Shown here: positions 26,855 through 34,196 of the stretch, in pieces
Layout: each line of letters begins with the position of its first letter
Position numbering within the stretch: position 1 is the first letter of the stretch
DNA from: an uncultured SAR86 cluster bacterium
GTDB lineage: Bacteria; Pseudomonadota; Gammaproteobacteria; Magnimaribacterales; Magnimaribacteraceae
Assembly (NCBI GenBank): GCA_902594545.1
Contig: CACJMO010000008.1
Location: 1-44,448, forward strand
Direction: 5' to 3'
DNA: 44,448 nucleotides
The notes under the pieces: model-generated
Database searches by the model: none
Told to the model about the DNA's origin: nothing
What the model saw: only the letters and a program-made list of their open reading frames with translations
Translations under genes and position numbers: made by a program

Positions 26855-27172
26855 TTATTCAGCTTCAGCAGAATCAATAATTGCCTGAAGGTCTCCCGCT
26901 TCGTGTAGTTCAGAAATAATATCGCAACCACCTATAAGCTCTCCATTAACGAATAGCTGAGGAAAGGTTGGCCAGTTAGAAAATTGCGGAAGGTTAGCTC
27001 TAATCTCTGGATTTGAGAGTATATCTACGAAAGAAAAAGGCTTTCCACAAGATATTAATATTTGAGACGCTTTAGAGGAGAAGCCGCACTGAGGTGCATC
27101 GGGCGATCCTTTCATATACAACAAAACCGGATTGTCTTTAACTTGTTGTTCTAGTTCTTCAATAATAGTCAT
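26855..27172 (-). CDS. grxD: Monothiol glutaredoxin
   Basis: A 105-residue CGFS-type glutaredoxin with its active Cys29 in PQCGFS. WPTFPQLFVNGELIGGCDII is the glutathione-binding region (key motifs TFPQ and GGCD). Such proteins carry [2Fe-2S] clusters with BolA partners. It is the last gene of the seven-gene run beginning with the SDR gene, 14 bases after pdxJ, and ends one base from the convergent methyltransferase. Confidence 0.96.
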   Translation of the reverse strand: MTIIEELEQQVKDNPVLLYMKGSPDAPQCGFSSKASQILISCGKPFSFVDILSNPEIRANLPQFSNWPTFPQLFVNGELIGGCDIISELHEAGDLQAIIDSAEAE

Positions 27173-27186
27173 ATGTATATTTTACA

Positions 27187-27921
27187 TTATTTACAAAGTT
27201 CTAGGTATTGCTTGGTTACAGCTTCTAAACCATAGACAAGTGCATCAGATATCAAGGCATGACCTATAGAAACCTCATCGGCTGGTACCTTGGATAAGAA
27301 AAGTGCTAAGTTGTTTAAATCTAGATCGTGTCCAGCATTTATACCCAACCCTATCTCCTTGGCATAAAGAAATGCATTTTCATACTCAGATAACTTATTT
27401 GATTTTGGATCTGCGGCGTAGGGACCCGTGTAAAGCTCTATTCTTTTAGCTCCTAATTCCTTAATAGCGTCAATTTGAGCTATATTAGGATCAACGAAGA
27501 AACTGACTCTAGTTTTATCTGTTTGAATTTCTTCTACAATATTTCTTATAGCATTATGGTCTTTTGCCTGAATTTCCCATCCATGATCTGATGTGAGTTG
27601 ATCAGGAGAGTCAGGAACTAAGGTGCATTGATCTGGCATTATTTCTTTTACAAGATTTAAAAATCCAGGATAAATCTTTGTTTGTTCTGAGTATGGATTT
27701 CCTTCTATGTTAAATTCCACTTTATTATCTGCACAAAGAATAGAAAGATCATAAACATCGTCAGGAGTTACATGTCTCAAATCAGGCCTTGGATGAACAG
27801 TCAGCCCATGCACACCTGATTCGATTAAGATTTTAGACATCTCAATAAGATTTGGTCTGTTTTCTCCCCTGGCATTCCTCAACCAAGCAATTTTATTTAC
27901 GTTTACGCTTAAATTAGTCAT
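27187..27921 (-). CDS. pdxJ: Pyridoxine 5'-phosphate synthase
   Basis: A 244-residue TIM barrel that makes pyridoxine phosphate from deoxyxylulose phosphate and 3-amino-1-hydroxyacetone phosphate. The start SVNVNKIAWLRNARG, TVHPRPDLRHV, FNIEGNP, and NAGHDLDLNNL with its active-site His are family landmarks. I use ATG 27921; an in-frame TTG at 27933 is less likely. The start overlaps the upstream dehydrogenase by eight bases (ATGACTAA). In E. coli pdxJ sits with recO and acpS, so this neighbourhood is unusual. Confidence 0.95.
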   Translation of the reverse strand: MTNLSVNVNKIAWLRNARGENRPNLIEMSKILIESGVHGLTVHPRPDLRHVTPDDVYDLSILCADNKVEFNIEGNPYSEQTKIYPGFLNLVKEIMPDQCTLVPDSPDQLTSDHGWEIQAKDHNAIRNIVEEIQTDKTRVSFFVDPNIAQIDAIKELGAKRIELYTGPYAADPKSNKLSEYENAFLYAKEIGLGINAGHDLDLNNLALFLSKVPADEVSIGHALISDALVYGLEAVTKQYLELCK

Positions 27922-28954
27922 TTTTATGATCAATCACCACTTTACCACTTACATGTCCTGTTGCTACTTTTGAATGCGCTTCTGATAAATCTTTTAAATG
28001 AAATATTGAATCTATGACAGGCTTTATTGTTTCATCTTGAACCAGATCAGTGAGTTGTTCTAATCCTGAAAGGCTAGGCCTGTATATTGACCAATATATG
28101 TTAATTGGTCTGTATTCGTTTTTGAGCTTTTGCCTTAAATACAGTGCATGAGGGGTGCCCAATATTAACCCTTTTGAATCTAAGGTTTTAACAAAAGGAT
28201 GGGTTAAAGTTATGTAATGCGAACCGGGATCAGGTTTAAGTATTTTGCAACACTTTTCTATAGAATTATCTAAAACACTATCTCCTAAAAGATCATAAGC
28301 AATATCAAAGTCGCTCAATTCATCTACGAAAGAAGATTGGTTGTAGTCAATAACATGATCAGCACCTAAACCTTTTAGTAAATCAATATTTTTTGAGCTA
28401 CAGGTTGTTGCAATCTCACAACCAAGACTTTTAAACAACTGGATAGAAAAGCACCCTACTCCTCCTGCACCTCCTTGAATAAAGATCTTTTTGCCATCTA
28501 AATCTTGGGGTCTCAAACCAGCCCATCTCACTATGGCTGACCAGGTCGTTAGCGCAACATAAGGAAGAGAAGCAGCACTTAAAAAGTCAATATTACTTGG
28601 TTTATGTGTAACTTCATCTATATCAACACAGACAAATTCTGCATGAGTTCCACAATTTGCATTAGATGAACAACCCCACACTTCATCACCAATAGCAAAA
28701 TTAGTAACTTTTGTTCCAATATCTACAATTTTTCCCGAAAAATCTGATCCTAATATCCAAGGAAATAAATTTTTTCTTTGCTTTTCAAAGATTGTTCTAC
28801 CGTATCCTTCTCTTTTCATGAGATCTATTGGATTAACAGAGGATGCCATAACCTCAATAAGAACTTGGTTAGGTTTTGGTGCAGGCACAGCGATATCAGT
28901 TTTAAAAGTTAACTCTGACTCGTTACCGTACTGATTGATTATTGAACCGAACAT
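27914..28954 (-). CDS. Zinc-independent MDR oxidoreductase (quinone-reductase / RTN4IP1-like)
   Basis: A 346-residue medium-chain dehydrogenase/reductase. SSVNPIDLMKREGYG, GSDFSGKI and IGDEVWG mark the substrate domain. The NADPH-binding loop is QGGAGGVGCFS. Structural-zinc cysteines are absent, so it belongs with NADPH:quinone reductases and their relatives rather than zinc alcohol dehydrogenases. The substrate is unknown. Its ATG directly follows the stop of the TauE-like gene (TAAATG), and its end overlaps pdxJ. Confidence 0.88.
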   Translation of the reverse strand: MFGSIINQYGNESELTFKTDIAVPAPKPNQVLIEVMASSVNPIDLMKREGYGRTIFEKQRKNLFPWILGSDFSGKIVDIGTKVTNFAIGDEVWGCSSNANCGTHAEFVCVDIDEVTHKPSNIDFLSAASLPYVALTTWSAIVRWAGLRPQDLDGKKIFIQGGAGGVGCFSIQLFKSLGCEIATTCSSKNIDLLKGLGADHVIDYNQSSFVDELSDFDIAYDLLGDSVLDNSIEKCCKILKPDPGSHYITLTHPFVKTLDSKGLILGTPHALYLRQKLKNEYRPINIYWSIYRPSLSGLEQLTDLVQDETIKPVIDSIFHLKDLSEAHSKVATGHVSGKVVIDHKND

Positions 28955-29695
28955 TTACATTCCATCGTTGAGTAATTTTAAACCTATTAATAGCAAGCAT
29001 GCATATGTTAATGAATAAAATCTTTCTCCATCAATCCTTTGAGTTAATTTGTATCCAATATAAAACCCAATAGGAGCAAACGGCATTAAAAGTAGAGCAA
29101 TAGTTATGTTTTCAATTCTTAGCTGATCAAGCAGATAGTAAGGATATAGTTTTATGAAATTAACAATTCCAAAAAATAAGGCTGCAGTACCCACATAAAC
29201 TCTATGGTCTAATTTTTGAGGAAGCATATATATGTTAAATGGCAGTCCTCCCGCATGTATACCAAAACTTGTAAATCCTGAGACTGCTCCCCAGAAGGTC
29301 CCTTTTGAAAGAGAAATAGAACCTTTTTTTAAAGTATCTGAAAAAAAGAAATAGTTTAATGAGAATATTATTGCAATAAGACCTAAGAAAATTTTTATAT
29401 TTTGCTCGGACAAAAGGCTAAACCATAAATAACCCGCAAATATACCTAGAATTGCTGCAGGTATAAGTATTTGTAAATTTTTTAAATGGAAACTGTTTCT
29501 ATAGCTATAAATAGTAATAAGATCTTGTACACAAAGAATTGGTAAAAGTATAGCTGCTGCCTGAAGAGGAGATATAACAAGGGACATCAGAGGCACACCC
29601 AAAATAGCTAAAGGTCCTGCAAAACCACCCTTTGCTATTCCATAAAGAAGAACAGCCGGTATGGCTACTGCAAAAAAGAGCGGATCAAAAGGCAC
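28955..29695 (-). CDS. TauE/SafE-family membrane transporter
   Basis: A 246-residue membrane protein with about seven or eight hydrophobic segments. The N-terminal GIAKGGFAGPLAILGVPLMS and the mid-protein FTSFGIHAGGLPFNIYMLPQ (key motifs KGGF and HAGG) are the two halves of the TauE/SafE (DUF81) repeat. Some members export sulfite or organosulfur compounds, while many have no known substrate. The start is GTG, overlapping the upstream Zn-dehydrogenase stop by one base (TAGTG). The context allows, but does not prove, export of an oxidation product. Confidence 0.87.
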   Translation of the reverse strand: MPFDPLFFAVAIPAVLLYGIAKGGFAGPLAILGVPLMSLVISPLQAAAILLPILCVQDLITIYSYRNSFHLKNLQILIPAAILGIFAGYLWFSLLSEQNIKIFLGLIAIIFSLNYFFFSDTLKKGSISLSKGTFWGAVSGFTSFGIHAGGLPFNIYMLPQKLDHRVYVGTAALFFGIVNFIKLYPYYLLDQLRIENITIALLLMPFAPIGFYIGYKLTQRIDGERFYSLTYACLLLIGLKLLNDGM

Positions 29696-30636
29696 TATTT
29701 CAAAGCGGGATCAAAGACTACTTTTATACATTCGGAAGTTTTATCTCCAGCTACCCTAAAAGCTTCTTCTGAATCATCTAAATGAAATCTATGTGTGATG
29801 ATTGTTTCTCCTATTTTTGGATATTTTGCTATAACTTTAGCTGCTATTAAAAAGTCCTTAACACCGTCAACGGAGCTATACATGATGGAAGGGAAAACCT
29901 TTATTTCATTCATGATAATTTTTAAGCCGGGTAGATTGATGCCCTTCATTGGTATCCCTAAAATCACTATCCATGATCCAGGTTTTGCATGTTTAGCAGA
30001 TAAATTTAGAGTTGTTTCGTTGGCAACACAGTCAACCACTCTATCGTAGCTTCCATTAACAATTCCTGCTCCCAACTTAAGACCTGCTTCTTTTTGATGA
30101 TCGTATTTTGCATATAAATCCACTTCACATCCCATGAACTTTGCAGCTACAACTGTGCACAATCCAATAGTGCCACCACCTATAACGGCTATCTTGTGAT
30201 GTTCTTTTGTTTTGGTTTGAATTAGGCCGTGAAGAGCAACAGCTATCGGCTCTACCAAACAGGCATCCTTTATTGGCACTTTGGTATCAAGTTCGATTAA
30301 GCAACTTTCAGGAACAATCATTTGCTCAGCCATACCTCCATTAATACTCATTCCCATGCCTTTACTTTCGTTCTTGCAGAGATGATAATTTTCCGAATGG
30401 CAGTGCTCACAATCCGAACAAGGAATAATTGGCTCAATAGCAACATGCTTCCCATTTTTAGTAATTCCAGATATCTCGTGACCTGCTACATGAGGTGAAT
30501 GAGCACCCACTTCAAGTAAATGCAAATCACTTCCACATATACCGGCCGATTGTATGTCTACTAATACACCCTCACCTGAAGGTTTCTGAATTTCTGAAGT
30601 TTTTACTTTGCCATCTGCATAAGATACTGCTTTCAT
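29695..30636 (-). CDS. Zinc-dependent alcohol dehydrogenase
   Basis: A 313-residue MDR alcohol dehydrogenase, slightly shorter than the usual 340-350. Catalytic zinc ligands are Cys34 (AGICGSDLH) and His53-Glu54 (GHEISG). The structural zinc has Cys73, Cys76, Cys79 and Cys87. The cofactor loop is IGGGTIGL. It resembles the sorbitol/threonine dehydrogenase branch and should oxidise a secondary alcohol with NAD(P)+. AGGAG precedes the ATG. It is coupled to the TauE-like gene. Confidence 0.9.
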   Translation of the reverse strand: MKAVSYADGKVKTSEIQKPSGEGVLVDIQSAGICGSDLHLLEVGAHSPHVAGHEISGITKNGKHVAIEPIIPCSDCEHCHSENYHLCKNESKGMGMSINGGMAEQMIVPESCLIELDTKVPIKDACLVEPIAVALHGLIQTKTKEHHKIAVIGGGTIGLCTVVAAKFMGCEVDLYAKYDHQKEAGLKLGAGIVNGSYDRVVDCVANETTLNLSAKHAKPGSWIVILGIPMKGINLPGLKIIMNEIKVFPSIMYSSVDGVKDFLIAAKVIAKYPKIGETIITHRFHLDDSEEAFRVAGDKTSECIKVVFDPALK

Positions 30637-30658
30637 TGAAATGCTTCTCCTGGTTTTT

Positions 30659-31516
30659 TTATAACTTAGGAAAGATTAGAAGTTGTCTTGTAGAGTTCAT
30701 ATACTCAACATAGTCTTTTCTTCTTTCTATGCTGCGATTATCCATCATCTGGCATGTTATGAGCGAAAACATTAGATTCATGATGAGTGGGCAAATAAAC
30801 AAATACCAATAATTGAGATCTAAAGAGATTGTCATAAAATATAGACCCCACCAAAAAAGAATTTCTCCTAAATAATTTGGATGTCTTGAAAGAGACCACA
30901 ATCCTTTTCTCATTGTTTTACCTAGATTTTCTTTATTACGTCTAAATTTTCTCATCTGCTCATCGGCTACAGTCTCCAAAATTACAGATAAAAAAGTAAA
31001 TAAAGAGGCTATGACAAGCCAAATATTTACATCTGCATTAGACAAAGAAAGAGAAAAATAAATTGGTAGAAGAGACAAATTTACCTGTAAGGTTGGATAG
31101 ATATGAATCCCAAATAGATCAATAAGAAGAGCGAAAGGTTTTTCTTTAAGATTAATGTATCGGAAGTCTTCATCAATTAGTCCTTTCCAGTCTCTGGCCC
31201 AGTTAAGAGTCAATCGAATACCCCAAAATAATATAGGCGCTGTTATCAGAAGAACTTTAGTGGTGTTTATTTCTCCTGTCTCTGGGTATAAAGATAAATA
31301 AATAGCTATGGGTATTGGTGCTACAGACCAGAACGGATCATATAAACTCGAATTTCTATAAATTCTGCTAAAAACAAAAACTACAAAAGTAGCCGATAAG
31401 TGGCCAATGAAAATCATTAACCACTGATTAAGGCCTATAGAGTATTTACAAGCAAAAAAAGCTACAAAAAAAGCTGTTATGTATGTGATAAGAGTTACTG
31501 AAAAGCTCTTTGTCAT
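30659..31516 (-). CDS. DUF1295 membrane protein (steroid 5-alpha-reductase-like)
   Basis: A 285-residue membrane protein with about six to seven segments. YDPFWSVAPIPIA near residues 58-70, the GIRLTLNWARDW segment and LWSLSRHPNYLGEILFWWGLY are hallmarks of DUF1295, related to steroid 5-alpha reductases and isoprenylcysteine methyltransferases. The bacterial function is not established; a lipid or isoprenoid reductase is one possibility. It lies six bases after the SDR gene and 22 before the Zn-dehydrogenase. Confidence 0.88.
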   Translation of the reverse strand: MTKSFSVTLITYITAFFVAFFACKYSIGLNQWLMIFIGHLSATFVVFVFSRIYRNSSLYDPFWSVAPIPIAIYLSLYPETGEINTTKVLLITAPILFWGIRLTLNWARDWKGLIDEDFRYINLKEKPFALLIDLFGIHIYPTLQVNLSLLPIYFSLSLSNADVNIWLVIASLFTFLSVILETVADEQMRKFRRNKENLGKTMRKGLWSLSRHPNYLGEILFWWGLYFMTISLDLNYWYLFICPLIMNLMFSLITCQMMDNRSIERRKDYVEYMNSTRQLLIFPKL

Positions 31517-31522
31517 ATTAGT

Positions 31523-32311
31523 TTAAGAACTAGCTACAGCTCCTCCATCACATGTAATGGTTTCACCAACAGTATAAGCTCCTGCTCTGGAACATAGAAA
31601 AATAGCTAAACCAGCTATATCTTCAGGAGTTCCAACCCTTCCTCTTGGATTAGAGTCTCCAACTGCTGCCCAATCGATGTCTAGATCACCGCCTCCACCT
31701 ACTCCTGTACTCAACATCCAGGTTGGAAAAGGTCCTGGAGCAATCGCATTTACAATAATATTTTCTTTCACAAGAGAAGCTGCCAAAACTCTTGTTAAAT
31801 GATGAAGTGCTGCTTTTGAAGGTCCATATGAAAACGCATCAAAAAGACCTGTTTTAATACCGTCTATGCTACCAATATTAATTACCCTAGACGGATCTTC
31901 AGCTGTTCCAGAGCTTCTTAGTAAAGGTAGAAGTTTTTGGGTAAGAAAAAAGACACCTTTAACATTTGTGTCCATCACTTTATCCCAGCCTTTCTCTGAA
32001 TACTCATCTATCGGTTCTCCCCATGATGCTCCAGCATTGTTCACCAAAATATCTAAAGACGTATCTGATAATTGACCAACCAAACTCTCAATACCTTCCA
32101 AATTAGACAGGTCAGCAGGTAAGGAAATACACTCTCCTCCATACTCCTCTTGCAATCTTTTGGCAGTAGCGTCGCAAGTTTCTGCTTTTCTAGAGCTTAT
32201 ATAAACTTTTGCTCCATTAGCTAAAAAACCAGCAGCAATCATCTCGCCGATACCTCTAGACCCACCTGTAACCAGTGCAGTCTTTCCTTCAATTGAAAAT
32301 AGATTTTTCAT
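31523..32311 (-). CDS. Short-chain dehydrogenase/reductase (RhlG-like)
   Basis: A 262-residue classical SDR. TGGSRGIG at residues 15-22 binds NADP(H), NNAGASWG follows, and the catalytic Ser-Tyr-Lys is in GSIDGIK and FSYGPSKAA. The long insert FPTWMLSTGVGGGGDLDIDW before the C-terminal part resembles RhlG-type ketoreductases. The substrate is not known. It is the first gene of the minus-strand run ending in grxD, and its Shine-Dalgarno region overlaps the -35 of the divergent hsp20 promoter. Confidence 0.88.
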   Translation of the reverse strand: MKNLFSIEGKTALVTGGSRGIGEMIAAGFLANGAKVYISSRKAETCDATAKRLQEEYGGECISLPADLSNLEGIESLVGQLSDTSLDILVNNAGASWGEPIDEYSEKGWDKVMDTNVKGVFFLTQKLLPLLRSSGTAEDPSRVINIGSIDGIKTGLFDAFSYGPSKAALHHLTRVLAASLVKENIIVNAIAPGPFPTWMLSTGVGGGGDLDIDWAAVGDSNPRGRVGTPEDIAGLAIFLCSRAGAYTVGETITCDGGAVASS

Positions 32312-32318
32312 ATTACTC

Positions 32319-32347
32319 CTTGATAATTAATTAATTGATCCCCATAT
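32319..32347 (+). promoter_or_regulatory. Sigma32-type heat-shock promoter of hsp20
   Basis: CTTGAT (32319-32324) and CCCCATAT (32340-32347) are 15 bases apart. This agrees well with the heat-shock consensus (CTTGAA and CCCCATNT, spacer 13-17). Transcription should begin near 32353, about 63 bases before the hsp20 ATG. Confidence 0.75.
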
Positions 32348-32352
32348 AAGTA

Positions 32353-32415
32353 GTGTAAGTGCCTTAGGGGCTTACGTAAATTGTTTAATAACTTGCTTAA
32401 TATAAGGAGAAGAAA
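32353..32415 (+). promoter_or_regulatory. ROSE-like RNA thermometer in the hsp20 leader
   Basis: Two hairpins fill the leader. The first is GTAAG/CTTAC with an inner G-C part (32355-32375). The second (32392-32409) pairs CTTGCTTA with TAAGGAG around an ATA loop and covers the whole Shine-Dalgarno. TTGCT at 32393-32397 faces AGGA at 32405-32408 with the G at 32395 unpaired. This is the UYGCU/AGGA arrangement that defines ROSE thermometers in front of small heat-shock genes. Confidence 0.7.
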
Positions 32416-32865
32416 ATGATTAATAATACATTTGACTTATTGTGGAGAGACATTTCTCCATTCACCATAGGGTTCGACAGAACCTTTGATACTTTAGCTT
32501 TACTAGCTAACTCAAAACAACAAACCTCTAATTATCCGCCCTATAACATTAGGAAGCTTAGTGAGGATAAATACACTATAGAGCTTGCTGTAGCTGGATT
32601 TGAAGAAGAAGAAATTGACATAGAGGCAGCAGGTGAAAACCTCACAATCAAAGGCTCTAAAGATAAAGAGGCTTCTGAGGGTCTTGTTCATCAAGGACTT
32701 GCAGCTAGAGACTTTAATAAAACATTTGTTCTATCGGATGATATGGTTATTAAAGGTGCAGCTTTAAGTAATGGAATGCTTTATATAGGAATAGAAAGAA
32801 TCATTCCTGAAGACAAAAAACCTAGAAAGATTGACTTCACATCGAAGAGCAAATTGCTAGGCTAA
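32416..32865 (+). CDS. ibpA: Small heat-shock protein Hsp20 (IbpA-like)
   Basis: A 149-residue alpha-crystallin-domain chaperone that holds unfolding proteins. The core includes YPPYNIRKLSEDKYTIELAV near residues 40-60 and GLAARDFNKTFVLSDDM. The IbpA-like ending has MLYIGIERIIPEDKKPRKI. Its regulation is visible in the DNA: a sigma32-type promoter, a ROSE-like thermometer over the AAGGAG Shine-Dalgarno, and a strong terminator 6 bases after the stop. So both transcription and translation should be heat-induced. Confidence 0.94.
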   Translation: MINNTFDLLWRDISPFTIGFDRTFDTLALLANSKQQTSNYPPYNIRKLSEDKYTIELAVAGFEEEEIDIEAAGENLTIKGSKDKEASEGLVHQGLAARDFNKTFVLSDDMVIKGAALSNGMLYIGIERIIPEDKKPRKIDFTSKSKLLG

Positions 32866-32870
32866 AATAG

Positions 32871-32899
32871 AAAAGGAGAGCTTAGCTCTCCTTTTTTTT
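32871..32899 (+). terminator. Intrinsic terminator after hsp20
   Basis: A seven-pair GC-rich stem GGAGAGC/GCTCTCC with a TTA loop (32875-32891) is flanked by four A-T pairs and followed by eight T. It is the only strong intrinsic terminator I found in the window. It also contains the stop codon of the small minus-strand gene and may act weakly in that direction. Confidence 0.9.
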
Positions 32900-33049
32900 A
32901 TCATCTTTTTTTGGACGTGAAATATTGTCTACAAAGAATACAAGATCATCTATAAATTTAGTTATAAGGTTTTCGGACTTTACAGAATATTCTTTAACCC
33001 TATTTTCAACTCTTTTAGCTCTTTCAACATATTTATCTTCTTCGTTCAT
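32882..33049 (-). CDS. Small charged protein, unknown function
   Basis: A 55-residue ORF beginning MNEEDKYVERAKRVENRV and ending in a lysine-rich tail (RPKKDDKKKES). The N-terminal half is charged and probably an amphipathic helix; a short hydrophobic patch LVFFVDNI follows. I do not recognise a family. Support is that it fills the gap exactly and its stop sits inside the terminator hairpin. A TATAAT (33061-33056, minus strand) lies so close to the ATG that the message could be leaderless. No Shine-Dalgarno is seen. Confidence 0.5.
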   Translation of the reverse strand: MNEEDKYVERAKRVENRVKEYSVKSENLITKFIDDLVFFVDNISRPKKDDKKKES

Positions 33050-33070
33050 TAATTAATTATACTGACAAGA

Positions 33071-33400
33071 ATGTCTTTAGAAGAAATAATAAAATCTGTT
33101 CAGTCAATCCTTCAAGATAATCAATCTAGCTTGGTATTATCATCTCTGAATGGAGTAACAGTATCTGAAAAAGCGCTCAAAGATTCATCAAAAGAACTTT
33201 ATCTAAGACTACAAGATAATATAAATTTTAGTGAAGCATCTCCTCAGGAAGGAGACTTTATTGTTCTGCTGACGGTCCCAATACTTGCCAAGGGAACAAA
33301 GATTTTAGATGAGGAAAGGTATTCAGACCTTAACAAGAAACTTGAAGTTTCTCTAAATATTGAATTCGAAAATAATCTATTGGTAGTTTTTAAGATTTAG
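33071..33400 (+). CDS. Hypothetical protein, 109 residues
   Basis: A small acidic soluble protein beginning MSLEEIIKSVQSILQ. It has no signal peptide, no cysteine, and no motif that I recognise. The pattern of an N-terminal helix then alternating strands near the end (FIVLLTVPIL, LEVSLNIEFENNLLVVFKI; both under 20 residues) suggests a small alpha/beta fold. A TATACT box (33058-33063) ends only seven bases before the ATG, so translation may be leaderless. The 3' end overlaps the convergent methyltransferase-like gene by 11 bases. Confidence 0.65.
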   Translation: MSLEEIIKSVQSILQDNQSSLVLSSLNGVTVSEKALKDSSKELYLRLQDNINFSEASPQEGDFIVLLTVPILAKGTKILDEERYSDLNKKLEVSLNIEFENNLLVVFKI

Positions 33401-34181
33401 TAGGCTTCCTAAAAAGGAGTGTCATTCTGTCGCTCTCTCCAATCTCGAGGTATTTATCTCTATCCACCTCTTTTAATCCCAAGTTTGGGGGTAAAGTCCA
33501 AACACCTCTGGGATGGTCGGCAGTATCTTTAGGATTTGAGTTCACTTCAGACTTTGCCACTAACTCAAAACCATGTTTTTTTGCAATTTCTATAGCAAGC
33601 TGTTCAGTCACATAGCCACTTTTTTTCATTATATCCATTGAAGTACCTGGTTTTGCTCTATGTTCAACTACACCAAAAACACCACCGGGTTTTAGTGCCT
33701 CGTAAGTATTAGAGAAAATTCCATCCATCTGAGGTCCTAACCAATTATGAAGGTTTCTAAAAGTTAACACAGCATCAACAGTTTCAGGGTCAGCCAAACT
33801 CGAATCAAGATCGACAATCTCCACCCTTCCGTACATAGGATTATTTGAAATTTTTTCTTCAAAATTTGCTCTGGACCTTCTGTAATAAGCCCTATCTGAA
33901 TCGGCATTAAAATGTGCAGCAATTAAAGTTCCTGGATAATGTATATAGTTAGCAAGTATTTCGGTATACCAACCGCCCCCAGGAGAAAGCTCTATAACTG
34001 TCATGTCTGACTCTATGCCGAAGAATGATAAAGTTTCATAAGGATTTCTGAATGGATCTCTCTGAACATTTTTAGGTGTTCTGTCCTCGCTTGCTATCGC
34101 ACCTTTTAGATCGTGCGAAAAAGACTGAGATATTTGGAGAACCAGTAAGAAAGATAATGTCAGTTTTAAAAAATTTTTCAT
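33390..34181 (-). CDS. Exported class I methyltransferase-like protein
   Basis: A 263-residue protein with a clear N-terminal signal peptide (residues 1-22, hydrophobic LTLSFLLVLQI, cleavage after SQSFS). A methyltransferase-like fold follows. The SAM-motif region is VIELSPGGGWYTEIL near residues 62-76, with FRNLHNW and KPGGVFGVVEHRA later. It resembles a COG4798-type group of predicted methyltransferases. Because SAM is not known in the periplasm, either the export signal or the methyltransferase activity needs explaining. It is the last gene of the six-gene run starting at the MFS gene. Confidence 0.82.
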   Translation of the reverse strand: MKNFLKLTLSFLLVLQISQSFSHDLKGAIASEDRTPKNVQRDPFRNPYETLSFFGIESDMTVIELSPGGGWYTEILANYIHYPGTLIAAHFNADSDRAYYRRSRANFEEKISNNPMYGRVEIVDLDSSLADPETVDAVLTFRNLHNWLGPQMDGIFSNTYEALKPGGVFGVVEHRAKPGTSMDIMKKSGYVTEQLAIEIAKKHGFELVAKSEVNSNPKDTADHPRGVWTLPPNLGLKEVDRDKYLEIGESDRMTLLFRKPTKS

Positions 34182-34196
34182 AAGAAAATAATATAA

